A DNA stretch of 64,000 nt from Flavobacterium sp. DG2-3 (GTDB lineage Bacteria; Bacteroidota; Bacteroidia; Flavobacteriales; Flavobacteriaceae), in NCBI RefSeq assembly GCF_030730925.1, contig NZ_JAVAMB010000013.1, positions 58,406 through 122,405 on the forward strand, read 5' to 3'. Positions within the stretch are counted from its first letter, which is position 1. Every line of letters starts with the position of its first letter. The notes beneath the pieces are model-generated. The model did no database searches and was not told the DNA's origin. It saw nothing but the letters and a program-made list of their open reading frames with translations. Positions 7,091 to 14,450 of this stretch are shown one piece after another. A program made the translations under genes and the position numbers.

Positions 7091-9262
7091 ATGAAATACT
7101 ATCTTTTTATTGTTGTTTGTTTTTTTAACTCGTTTTTGTATTCTCAAGCTAAAAAGAATACGGATAGCGTGAGCTATTATAACAAGCTTGCCAATTTAAA
7201 CCTTAACAATAAAAAGTTCAATCAGGCGGTATATTACACCGAAAAGTCGATTAATTTTTGCGAAGAAAATGGCAAAAAAGAAAATCTGGCCAATCAGACT
7301 TTTAAGCTTGGTAAAATTTATTACAATCAGGGAAAGTTTGAAGATGCTTTAAAAAACTTCCACAAAACAGTTTCTTTATTCGACACCATAAAACCCAGCT
7401 GTACAAAAGCTTTAGCCTTGCATTATATTGGCGTAACGAATACTGCTAAAGGCGACTACAAAACAGCAACCGTTTACTACACCAAAGCGAAGGATTTATT
7501 AAAGGAGCTGAATATCAATGATAATGCGGAAGTTTTAGATTACCAGAAAGCTTTGGCTTTTAAGTCTAATAAAGATCTCAAATTAGCAGCAAAAACCTTC
7601 AAAGCAATAACAAAAAAACCTGATAATCCTACAATCACAAAAACCAAAGTAGATGCCTATTATCAGCTTGGCTTGATTGAAGGACAGCTTAAAAGAAATG
7701 ATTCTGCTATTATCTATTTTGACAAAGCTTTAGAATACAATTCTAAAATCAATGATCTTCCAAAGAAATCGAAAATCGTTTTAGCGATAAGCCAATACTA
7801 CAAACAAAACAAAAATTATGATCTGGCGTATTCTTATTTAGACGAACATTATCAGCTGGAAAATTATCTTTTAAAATTAAAAAATGATAAAGTTGATTTG
7901 GACGAATTCGAAAAATTCAAAAAAAATCAATCTTTAAATAATACTATTAAAAAAGAAAACGAAGAGAAATTTCAGCTCAAAACCTATCGCTATTCTAAGT
8001 TAGTGAGTATTTTAGCAATTGCTTTAATTTCGATTTTATCGCTGTTGAGTTTGGCTTTATACAAAAACAATATTATTAGAAACCAGAATAATTTACTGCT
8101 TCGGGAAAAAAATAAAGAATTGATTTTGGCTAAAAATAAAGCAGAAAAAGCATCTAAAGCACGATCTGAATTTTTGTCGACTGTGAGCCATGAACTCCGG
8201 ACACCGTTGAATGCGATTAACGGAATTACCCATATCCTTCTCGAAGATAAGCCGAAGAAAAAGCAATTGAAATATTTAGAGTCACTGAAATTCTCCGGTA
8301 ACTATTTAACTACTTTTATCAATGAAATTTTAGAAATTAATAAAATAGATTCGACTAAAGTTGAAGTTGAAAATATCAGCTTTAATTTGAAAGAACTGCT
8401 TTTTAATATTCAAAGTTCATTAAAAGAATTGGCAACCGCCAACAAAAACTACTTCAACTTAGAAATAGACAAAGCGATTCCTGATAATTTAATTGGAGAT
8501 CCAACAAAACTGTCTCAGATTATACTGAACTTAATCAACAATGCTTTAAAATTTACTCAGAACGGACATGTAAATGTGATTGCAAAATTGTATTCACAAG
8601 AAGGTGAAGAAGCTACGATATATTTTGAAATTGTTGATACTGGAATTGGAATACCAGAAGACAAACTGCAATCTGTTTTTGAAAGCTTTTCTCAAGGTTC
8701 TATCGAAGTAAATAGAAAATACGGTGGAACTGGCCTTGGTTTGACTATTGTAAAAAAATTGATCGAACTTTTAGGAGGCGAAATAAAATTAAAAAGTGAA
8801 GTGGGTAAAGGTTCTACATTTACCTTCAAGTTAAATTTCAAAATTAACAACGAACCATTGGAAGTAATCGAAGAAGTAAAACCATATAACGACAACCAAT
8901 TGAAAAACAAATCTATTTTATTGATTGAGGACAACAAAATCAATCAGATGATTACTCGTAAAATGTTGGAAAACAAAAACATTACGTGCGAGATTGTTGA
9001 TAATGGAGAAGATGCTGTCGAACTTTTGAAAATCAAGCGATTCGATATGATTTTAATGGATGTTCATCTTCCAGGAATTAACGGAACAACAGCCACTAAA
9101 TTGATTCGTGAATTTGATAAAGCGACTCCAATTATTGCTTTGACAGCTATTTCGCTTGACGAAAACCGAGACATGCTTTTATCTTTCGGAATGGACGATG
9201 TGATTACAAAACCTTTTGTTCCAGACGATTTCTACACTACTATTGCGAAGTTTTTCAACTAA
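7091..9262 (+). CDS. TPR-containing hybrid sensor histidine kinase
   Basis: 723 aa from the ATG at 7091 (a TTG three codons earlier is possible). Order: signal peptide (MKYYLFIVVCFFNSFLYSQ), tetratricopeptide repeats over about residues 25-270, a transmembrane helix near 300-320, a short coiled segment, HisKA with the phospho-accepting His367 (STVSHELRTPLNAI), HATPase with NLINNALKFT, DTGIGIPEDK and GGTGLGLTIVK, and a receiver domain with Asp657 (MILMDVHLPG) and KPF. No DNA-binding output domain is fused, so a partner regulator or phosphotransfer protein must lie elsewhere. The periplasmic TPRs suggest sensing through a protein partner. Confidence 0.93.
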   Translation: MKYYLFIVVCFFNSFLYSQAKKNTDSVSYYNKLANLNLNNKKFNQAVYYTEKSINFCEENGKKENLANQTFKLGKIYYNQGKFEDALKNFHKTVSLFDTIKPSCTKALALHYIGVTNTAKGDYKTATVYYTKAKDLLKELNINDNAEVLDYQKALAFKSNKDLKLAAKTFKAITKKPDNPTITKTKVDAYYQLGLIEGQLKRNDSAIIYFDKALEYNSKINDLPKKSKIVLAISQYYKQNKNYDLAYSYLDEHYQLENYLLKLKNDKVDLDEFEKFKKNQSLNNTIKKENEEKFQLKTYRYSKLVSILAIALISILSLLSLALYKNNIIRNQNNLLLREKNKELILAKNKAEKASKARSEFLSTVSHELRTPLNAINGITHILLEDKPKKKQLKYLESLKFSGNYLTTFINEILEINKIDSTKVEVENISFNLKELLFNIQSSLKELATANKNYFNLEIDKAIPDNLIGDPTKLSQIILNLINNALKFTQNGHVNVIAKLYSQEGEEATIYFEIVDTGIGIPEDKLQSVFESFSQGSIEVNRKYGGTGLGLTIVKKLIELLGGEIKLKSEVGKGSTFTFKLNFKINNEPLEVIEEVKPYNDNQLKNKSILLIEDNKINQMITRKMLENKNITCEIVDNGEDAVELLKIKRFDMILMDVHLPGINGTTATKLIREFDKATPIIALTAISLDENRDMLLSFGMDDVITKPFVPDDFYTTIAKFFN

Positions 9263-9263
9263 G

Positions 9264-9295
9264 CTTCTAAGATGCTGAGATACTAAGGCTCTAAG
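9264..9295 (+). repeat. Degenerate 8-bp array (consensus NNNCTAAG)
   Basis: Four units in exact 8-bp phase, for example CTTCTAAG and ATGCTGAG. The array starts right after the kinase stop and runs into the stop codon of the convergent lpxK gene. Confidence 0.75.
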
Positions 9296-10304
9296 TTTTC
9301 TTTACGTATTCTAAAATCGTTGCGTCAAAGTCTTGCTGATGATTGATAAAAGAGCTTTTTATGGGCAGATAATACAATTGATCCACCAACTCGGAATCTT
9401 TTAAGCGCACATAATCTTTTTCTGTAGTAATTATTTTTCTTCCGTTTGCTTTATTTCGAATGGCATCCAAATCTGCATCAGAAAAATGATGATGGTCTGG
9501 AAAAGTCAGACATTCGTCGCTTTCATTCTTTAAATAATCAAAAAATGGCTTTGGTTTTGCAATTCCAGCCAAAAGGAGTTTTGATTCTGATTTGATTTCG
9601 CTCACTGCAATTTTTTCGTTTTTGCCGAAAACAACCAAATCATAATCTATAAAAGTAAAAAAGACCTGTTGTGCAGCTTTCAACTTCAATTTTGATTTAA
9701 TTTCAGCTTGTTCTTCTTCGGTTAAAATTTTAGGGCATTTGGTGACAACTACAATATTTGCTCTTTCTGCCCCACTCCTACTTTCACGTAAATTTCCCGT
9801 TGGCAGCATAAAATCATCTGCATATAAATCCCCATAAGAAGTCAATAAAATATAAAAACCTGCCTTTACTTTTCTGTGCTGGTAGGCATCATCAAGCAAA
9901 ATAATTTCAGGTTTTTCATTTTGCGAAAGCAATTGCTGAATTCCGTTTGTACGATTAGCATCAACTGCCACCATTATATTTGGGAATTTTTGATAAAATT
10001 GAAAGGGTTCATCACCTAGAATTTCGGCATTCGAATTTTCATCAGCCAGAACAAAACCTTCAGATTTTCTTTTGTAACCTCGGCTTAAAGTGGCAATTTT
10101 ATATTTATCAGATAATAATCGAATCAAGTATTCTATTTGTGGCGTTTTTCCAGTTCCGCCCACGCTAAGATTTCCAACTGCAATAACTGGAAGATCAAAT
10201 GAAGTTGATTTTAAAATTCCTTTATCAAAAAGAATATTACGAATTGAAGTAATGAAACCGTATAAAACGGCGAAAGGGAAAAGTATGTAGCGGAGTAATT
10301 TCAT
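9291..10304 (-). CDS. lpxK: Tetraacyldisaccharide 4'-kinase (lipid A synthesis)
   Basis: 337 aa. It phosphorylates the 4' position of the lipid A disaccharide precursor at the inner membrane. Visible features are the N-terminal membrane-associated helix (RYILFPFAVLYGFITSIRN), the Walker A loop GNLSVGGTGKTP near residue 45, LDDAYQHRKV near 140 and FPDHHHFSDAD near 270, all standard LpxK blocks. The toxin-antitoxin pair lies just upstream on the same strand, 5 bp from the lpxK start, and may share a transcript. Confident assignment. Confidence 0.95.
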   Translation of the reverse strand: MKLLRYILFPFAVLYGFITSIRNILFDKGILKSTSFDLPVIAVGNLSVGGTGKTPQIEYLIRLLSDKYKIATLSRGYKRKSEGFVLADENSNAEILGDEPFQFYQKFPNIMVAVDANRTNGIQQLLSQNEKPEIILLDDAYQHRKVKAGFYILLTSYGDLYADDFMLPTGNLRESRSGAERANIVVVTKCPKILTEEEQAEIKSKLKLKAAQQVFFTFIDYDLVVFGKNEKIAVSEIKSESKLLLAGIAKPKPFFDYLKNESDECLTFPDHHHFSDADLDAIRNKANGRKIITTEKDYVRLKDSELVDQLYYLPIKSSFINHQQDFDATILEYVKKT

Positions 10305-10309
10305 AAATG

Positions 10310-10591
10310 TTATTTGTCTGAATAATGACCCATTGCAGAAATCACAAATACCGTTACGACTTCATCATCTACACGATAAATTAGCCGGTCTTTTTGATTA
10401 ATGCGTCTCGACCATAATCCTGAATACTCATATTTTAAAGGCTCGGGACTTCCAAAACCTTCATATGGGGTTTCTGTAAGATCTATTAAAATTTTGGCAA
10501 TATTTTTAATAGAGATTTTATTTCCTGATTTCTTATGTTTCTCAATGTCTTGGTTTGCCATTTTAGTTACTTCAACCCTAAACTTCCCCAT
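10310..10591 (-). CDS. YoeB/Txe-family toxin
   Basis: 93 aa, small and basic. The PYEGFGSPEPLKYEYSGLWSRRINQKDRLIYRV core is distributed over residues 42-75 and matches the YoeB/Txe ribosome-dependent mRNA interferase fold; the C-terminal HYSDK supplies the His-Tyr pair, with Glu and Arg in the expected places. Starting at 10591, 25 bp inside the antitoxin gene, keeps the first beta strand (MGKFRVEVTKMA); a shorter start at 10561 would remove it. The overlap with the antitoxin implies translational coupling. Activity is inferred from family. Confidence 0.9.
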   Translation of the reverse strand: MGKFRVEVTKMANQDIEKHKKSGNKISIKNIAKILIDLTETPYEGFGSPEPLKYEYSGLWSRRINQKDRLIYRVDDEVVTVFVISAMGHYSDK

Positions 10592-10815
10592 ATATCCTCT
10601 GGATTCAGCGTTGTAGTTTCGCCATTTTTAATATTTTCTTCTGCTTTTCTTACTTTCTCAACAAATTCAGCGCTATAAATAACTTCTTCCTCATTAACCT
10701 GATTATAATTGTCTTCAACAATTTCAATACCCTCAACTCCCTTAAAAAAAGCTTCAAACATCGCCATAAAAGCTTTGCCTGTCTTAGTATGTTCGTTTAT
10801 TTTTATTATAGCCAT
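10567..10815 (-). CDS. Antitoxin partner of the YoeB-type toxin
   Basis: 82 aa from the ATG at 10815. A longer frame to 10875 would run through the operator-like palindrome and is rejected. It is acidic overall, opening MAIIKINEHTKTGKAFMAMFEAF and ending in a flexible part with NPEDIWGSLG that could wrap the toxin. I do not recognise a classic Phd/YefM signature; it resembles small DUF2683-like partners seen next to Bacteroidota YoeB toxins, from memory only. Position directly before and overlapping the toxin, plus the upstream palindrome, make the antitoxin role likely. Confidence 0.8.
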   Translation of the reverse strand: MAIIKINEHTKTGKAFMAMFEAFFKGVEGIEIVEDNYNQVNEEEVIYSAEFVEKVRKAEENIKNGETTTLNPEDIWGSLGLK

Positions 10816-10834
10816 GACTTTTAATTTAGAACTA

Positions 10835-10842
10835 CAAATATA
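10835..10842 (-). promoter_or_regulatory. Promoter -7 element of the toxin-antitoxin operon
   Basis: TATATTTG on the minus strand, 20 bp before the antitoxin ATG and 8 bp downstream of the palindrome. Confidence 0.65.
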
Positions 10843-10849
10843 CGAAAAG

Positions 10850-10889
10850 TAACACGAGTAACATTGTGTTACCAATGTTACTCGTGTTA
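10850..10889. promoter_or_regulatory. Operator-like palindrome upstream of the toxin-antitoxin operon
   Basis: A perfect 17-bp inverted repeat (10850-10866 with 10873-10889) around a 6-base centre, arms reading AACACGAGTAACATTG. It covers the expected -33 zone of the TATATTTG promoter, the normal place for an autoregulatory toxin-antitoxin operator. GTAACA/TGTTAC steps recur within it. Confidence 0.65.
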
Positions 10890-10981
10890 TTCTATAAAAA
10901 CGCTATCTAGGATTTTAAATTGACCTGATTATTCGTTATTTTGTTAAACTTATCAAGGTTTCTAAATTTTCTAATAAAGAC

Positions 10982-11009
10982 TTGAAACGTTAAACCTTAA
11001 ACTTGAAAC
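10982..11009 (+). repeat. 7-bp array before the Nif3-like gene
   Basis: Four units in exact 7-bp phase (TTGAAAC, GTTAAAC and two more), ending 6 bp before the ATG at 11016. Confidence 0.75.
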
Positions 11010-11015
11010 AAAAAA

Positions 11016-12110
11016 ATGAAAATAAAAGAAATTATCTCGGTTCTTGAAGAAATGGCTCCTTTGGCTTATGCCGAAGATTTTGATAATGTCGGGCTCTTAG
11101 TAGGAAATTCTGAAACTGAAAGCACAGGTGTTTTGGTTTGTCACGACGCTTTGGAAAATGTAATTGACGAAGCCGTTTCTAAAAACTGCAATTTGGTGGT
11201 TTGCTTCCATCCTATTTTATTTTCTGGAATCAAAAAAATTACGGGCAAAAATTATGTGGAACGCGCTATTCTAAAAGCAATAAAAAATGATATTGCTATT
11301 TATGCCGTTCATACCGCGCTTGATAACCATTCGCAAGGTGTAAATAAAATTTTCTGCGATGCTTTAGGATTAATCAATACTAAAGTTTTAGTTCCTAAAA
11401 ATAATTTCATTCAAAAATTAGTCACTTTTACAGTTCCTGACAATGCCGATAAAGTTCGAAATGCAATGTTTGAAGCTGGAGCCGGAACTATTGGAAATTA
11501 TGACAACTGTAGTTTTAATACACAGGGATTTTTTACTTTTCAGGGAAATGAAGATAGCAATCCGGTAATTGGCGAAAAAGGAAAACTTCATACAGGAGAA
11601 GAAATCAAGATCGAAGTGGTGTTTGAAAAACATCTTCAATCTCGAATTTTAAAAGCGCTTTTTGCCAATCATATTTACGAAGAAGTAGCTTATGAAATTT
11701 ATGATTTGAAAAATGTGCATCAAAATATTGGTTTAGGAATGATTGGCGAATTTGAAAATGAAATGGATGAAAAAGAATTTCTTCATTTTGTGAAAGAAAA
11801 AATGATTTCTGACGGAATTCGTCATTCTGAATTTTTAGGCAAAAAAATCAAAAAAGTTGCCGTTTTGGGCGGTTCAGGAAGTTTTGCTATAAAAAATGCA
11901 ATTCAGGCTGGAGCCGACGCTTTTTTGACTGCCGATTTGAAGTATCACCAGTTTTATGAAGCTGAAAATAAGCTACTTTTGGCCGATATTGGTCATTTTG
12001 AGAGCGAACGCTATACAAAAAATTATATTGTTGATTATCTTCGAAAAAAAATTCTTAATTTTGCAATCATTTTATCGGAAGAAAATACAAATCCAGTTAA
12101 GTACTTATAG
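11016..12110 (+). CDS. Nif3-like dinuclear metal centre protein
   Basis: 364 aa, the long Bacteroidota/Firmicutes form (YqfO-like) with a PII-like insert of about 90 residues between two Nif3 halves. Metal ligands are visible as CFHPILFSGIKK near residue 64, YAVHTALDN near 97, and LTADLKYHQFYEAE with DIGHFESE toward the C terminus. The family forms ring-shaped hexamers; the biochemical role is unsettled, with GTP cyclohydrolase-like or regulatory roles proposed. The coiled-coil gene begins 3 bp after its stop, a pairing common in this phylum, so the two form an operon. Confidence 0.92.
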   Translation: MKIKEIISVLEEMAPLAYAEDFDNVGLLVGNSETESTGVLVCHDALENVIDEAVSKNCNLVVCFHPILFSGIKKITGKNYVERAILKAIKNDIAIYAVHTALDNHSQGVNKIFCDALGLINTKVLVPKNNFIQKLVTFTVPDNADKVRNAMFEAGAGTIGNYDNCSFNTQGFFTFQGNEDSNPVIGEKGKLHTGEEIKIEVVFEKHLQSRILKALFANHIYEEVAYEIYDLKNVHQNIGLGMIGEFENEMDEKEFLHFVKEKMISDGIRHSEFLGKKIKKVAVLGGSGSFAIKNAIQAGADAFLTADLKYHQFYEAENKLLLADIGHFESERYTKNYIVDYLRKKILNFAIILSEENTNPVKYL

Positions 12111-12113
12111 AAT

Positions 12114-12893
12114 ATGACGAATACGAAAGAATTAAGTGTTGAGGACAAGTTAAGAGCAATATACGATTTACAGCTTATTGACTCTAGAATTGACGAAATC
12201 AGAAACGTTAGAGGAGAACTTCCTTTAGAGGTTGAAGATTTGGAAGATGAAGTTGCAGGTTTGAGCACTCGTTCAGAGAAACTGAAAGGTGAACTTGAAG
12301 TGATTGAAGAGCAAATCAAAGCAAAGAAAATTGCTATTGAGGAGCATAAAGAGGTTATCAAGAAGTACACAAAACAACAAGAATCTGTTCGTAACAACAG
12401 AGAATTTAATTCTTTGACAAAAGAAGTTGAATTTCAAGAATTAGAAATTCAATTGGCTGAAAAGCAAATCAAAGAAATGAAAGCTTCTATCGAGCACAAA
12501 AAAGAAGTTATTTCTAACTTAAAAGAAAAACTTGACGCTAAAAGCTCTCATTTAAAACATAAAAAATCTGAATTGGACGCTATTATGGCTGAAACTCAGA
12601 AAGAAGAAACTTTCTTAACAGAGAAATCTGCTGAGTATGCTGCACAAATCGAAGACAGATTATTGGCTGCTTACAACAGAATCAGAAGCAGTGTTCGTAA
12701 TGGTTTAGCTGTTGTTTCTATCGAAAGAGGAGCTTCTGCTGGATCTTTCTTTACAATTCCACCACAAACTCAGGTTGAAATTGCTTCAAGAAAGAAAATC
12801 ATCACTGATGAGCACTCTGGAAGAATTTTAGTTGACACTCAGTTAGCTGAAGAAGAAAAAGAAAAAATGGAACAATTGTTCGCAAAATTCTAA
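12114..12893 (+). CDS. Coiled-coil protein of the zinc-ribbon DUF164 family, cysteines lost
   Basis: 259 aa. A long coiled coil (residues 1-185, opening with the family block DKLRAIYDLQLIDSRIDEI) precedes the domain that in relatives is a four-cysteine zinc ribbon. Here the first knuckle reads ERGASAGSFF where relatives have a CxxC, and the second reads TDEHSGRILVD where relatives have CEHCGRIL. All four metal cysteines are gone while the flanks (IPPQTQVEI, GRILVD) are kept, so the fold may persist without zinc. Co-transcribed with the Nif3-like gene. Relatives are sometimes described as nucleic-acid-binding; the role here is unknown. Confidence 0.85.
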   Translation: MTNTKELSVEDKLRAIYDLQLIDSRIDEIRNVRGELPLEVEDLEDEVAGLSTRSEKLKGELEVIEEQIKAKKIAIEEHKEVIKKYTKQQESVRNNREFNSLTKEVEFQELEIQLAEKQIKEMKASIEHKKEVISNLKEKLDAKSSHLKHKKSELDAIMAETQKEETFLTEKSAEYAAQIEDRLLAAYNRIRSSVRNGLAVVSIERGASAGSFFTIPPQTQVEIASRKKIITDEHSGRILVDTQLAEEEKEKMEQLFAKF

Positions 12894-12901
12894 ATATCAA
12901 G

Positions 12902-12928
12902 TCCCGATTAAAATCGGGATTTTTTTTT
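12902..12928 (+). terminator. Intrinsic terminator of the Nif3 operon
   Basis: A TCCCGAT stem (12902-12908 with 12913-12919) followed by a run of nine T. Confidence 0.9.
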
Positions 12929-12943
12929 GAAAATATTTTTTTT

Positions 12944-13026
12944 GCCACGAATTACACTAATTGCACTAATTTTTAATTTATTTCTAATCGGAATAGAAAT
13001 TAGTGTAAATTCGTGTAATTCGTGGC
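12944..13026. repeat. GCCACGAATTACAC inverted-repeat element
   Basis: Arms 12944-12970 and 12999-13026 are near-complementary over 27-28 bp, starting GCCACGAATTACAC. Two further direct copies of the same arm lie at 21935 and 21983. It fills the gap between the Nif3 operon and the hydrolase gene. Confidence 0.75.
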
Positions 13027-13067
13027 TAACTTTTTTAGCAAGTTTTTATCTTTAAAAAAATTACGTT

Positions 13068-13928
13068 TTGGGAATTAAAAAAGGAATTCGTTTCATTACA
13101 TTAAAATCTGTTGGAACTTATATTAACTTTCTGAGTTATGTGCGTCCGCAAAAAGCTGTTGAACTTTCTTATGCACTTTTCAGTCAGCCACGAATTGGCA
13201 GATTGCACAAAGAAAAACTTCCTAAAGTTTTAAAAAATACCGAAACAGAAATTTTCCATCATAATGAACATCATTTTCAAACCTATATCTGGAAAGGAAA
13301 TGAAACCAAAATTCTTTTAGTTCACGGCTGGGAAAGCAATTCGTCACGCTGGAAAAAAACTTTACCGCATCTGCAGAAATCAGGAAGCACAATCATCGCG
13401 CTTGATGCTCCCGCACACGGGCAGAGCAGCGGAAAAGAATTCAACGTTCCTCTTTATGCCGAATTTATCAATAAAGCGGTAGAAAAATACCAGCCAGAAA
13501 TCATCATCGGACATTCTATTGGCGGTGCTGCCTGCGTTTATCATCAATATTTATTTCCGAATACGAGCATCAATAAAATGGTGATTTTAGGCGCTCCATC
13601 TGAATTAAAAACTTTGATTGATAATTATGTTTCCATGTTGAGTCTGAACACCAAAATGTTTTCACTTTTAGAAAGCAAATTCATGGACCGATTCAATTTT
13701 AAACTGGAAGATTTTTCAGGACAGAAATTTGCTTCTCAATTTAATGTATCTGGATTTATCGCTCACGATACTTCTGATAAAATTGTGGCTTTCGCCGAAG
13801 GGCAAAAAATCGCCAGCAATTGGAAAAACAGCCAGTTTGTAGAAACAAGTGGTTTAGGTCACGGAATGCATGATGACGAATTGTATGACAAAGTGATTGA
13901 GTTTCTTTTTTCTGAAGGGACAAAGTAA
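13068..13928 (+). CDS. Alpha/beta-hydrolase fold protein
   Basis: 286 aa. The oxyanion region LLVHGWESNSSRW near residue 83, the nucleophile elbow IIGHSIGGAA near 146, and a final GLGHGMHDD histidine form the expected Ser-Asp-His layout of an alpha/beta hydrolase. No signal peptide, so cytoplasmic. The start is TTG; no in-frame ATG fits the N-terminal helix better. Substrate unknown. Its last codons and TAA lie inside an 8-bp array at 13918-13949, so the C-terminal GTK may be recent. Confidence 0.82.
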   Translation: MGIKKGIRFITLKSVGTYINFLSYVRPQKAVELSYALFSQPRIGRLHKEKLPKVLKNTETEIFHHNEHHFQTYIWKGNETKILLVHGWESNSSRWKKTLPHLQKSGSTIIALDAPAHGQSSGKEFNVPLYAEFINKAVEKYQPEIIIGHSIGGAACVYHQYLFPNTSINKMVILGAPSELKTLIDNYVSMLSLNTKMFSLLESKFMDRFNFKLEDFSGQKFASQFNVSGFIAHDTSDKIVAFAEGQKIASNWKNSQFVETSGLGHGMHDDELYDKVIEFLFSEGTK

Positions 13929-13949
13929 CAGAGTGACAAAGACACAAAG
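13918..13949 (+). repeat. Degenerate 8-bp array (consensus NNACAAAG)
   Basis: Four units in exact 8-bp phase, for example GGACAAAG and TAACAGAG. The hydrolase stop codon (13926-13928) lies within the second unit. Confidence 0.8.
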
Positions 13950-13967
13950 TTTTTCTGCATTTAATTC

Positions 13968-14002
13968 AACTTATAACTCATAATTTATAATTCATAATTC
14001 CA
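13968..14002 (+). repeat. Degenerate 7-bp array (consensus AANTNAT)
   Basis: Five units in exact 7-bp phase, for example AACTTAT and AATTCAT, ending 4 bp before the ATG at 14007. Confidence 0.8.
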
Positions 14003-14006
14003 AAAG

Positions 14007-14351
14007 ATGATCGCCGTAATTTTTGAAGTCATTCCGAACGAAGGGAAAAAAGAAGAATATCTGGATATTGCAGCCAGTCTAAAACCGGAGTTGAGTCATA
14101 TCGACGGATTTATTTCCATAGAAAGATTCCAGAGTTTAGCTGATCCTGGGAAAATTTTATCTCTTTCTTTTTGGAGAGATGAAGAAAGTATTCAGCAATG
14201 GCGAAATCTTGAAATGCATCGCCATGCGCAGGCAAAAGGCAGAAATGAAGTTTTTAAAGATTACCATTTGCGAATTGCAACCGTAGTTCGCGATTACGGA
14301 ATGTTTGAGCGCAAAGAAACTCCTGAAGACAGCAAGGAATATCATTCTTAA
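14007..14351 (+). CDS. Antibiotic-biosynthesis-monooxygenase-like (ABM) protein
   Basis: 114 aa, one ferredoxin-like dimeric alpha/beta-barrel domain. MIAVIFEVIPNEGKKEEYLDIA, then SHIDGFISIERFQS near residue 32 and LSLSFWRDEESIQQWRN near 50, followed by the HRHAQAKGR helix, match ABM-domain proteins of the YgiN/heme-degradation superfamily. Function in this group ranges from monooxygenase to heme binding and is not readable here. It sits between two repeat arrays, so it is probably expressed alone or from a leader carrying the heptamers. Confidence 0.82.
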   Translation: MIAVIFEVIPNEGKKEEYLDIAASLKPELSHIDGFISIERFQSLADPGKILSLSFWRDEESIQQWRNLEMHRHAQAKGRNEVFKDYHLRIATVVRDYGMFERKETPEDSKEYHS

Positions 14352-14354
14352 AAC

Positions 14355-14386
14355 ATGCAAAGGTTCAGAGGTTCAAAGGGACAAAG
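14355..14386 (+). repeat. Degenerate 8-bp array (consensus GTTCAAAG)
   Basis: Four units in exact 8-bp phase, for example GTTCAGAG and GGACAAAG, starting 4 bp after the preceding stop codon. Confidence 0.8.
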
Positions 14387-14394
14387 CTTTTGAG

Positions 14395-14436
14395 CAATCT
14401 AAAATCTAAAATCTCAAGTCTAAAATTTAAATTTTC
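14395..14436 (+). repeat. 7-bp array (consensus AAATCTA) before the rluF promoter
   Basis: Six units in exact 7-bp phase, from CAATCTA to AATTTTC, decaying toward the 3' side, and ending 2 bp before a TACTTTTG promoter element. Confidence 0.85.
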
Positions 14437-14438
14437 CC

Positions 14439-14446
14439 TACTTTTG
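14439..14446 (+). promoter_or_regulatory. Promoter -7 element of rluF, leaderless geometry
   Basis: TACTTTTG matches TAnnTTTG and ends only 4 bp before the rluF ATG, so transcription would begin at or near the start codon. Confidence 0.6.
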
Positions 14447-14450
14447 CAGT

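Noticed and set aside
12035..12397. 120-codon antisense frame over the Nif3 operon
   Set aside because: Ser/Leu-rich shadow of the coiled-coil gene.
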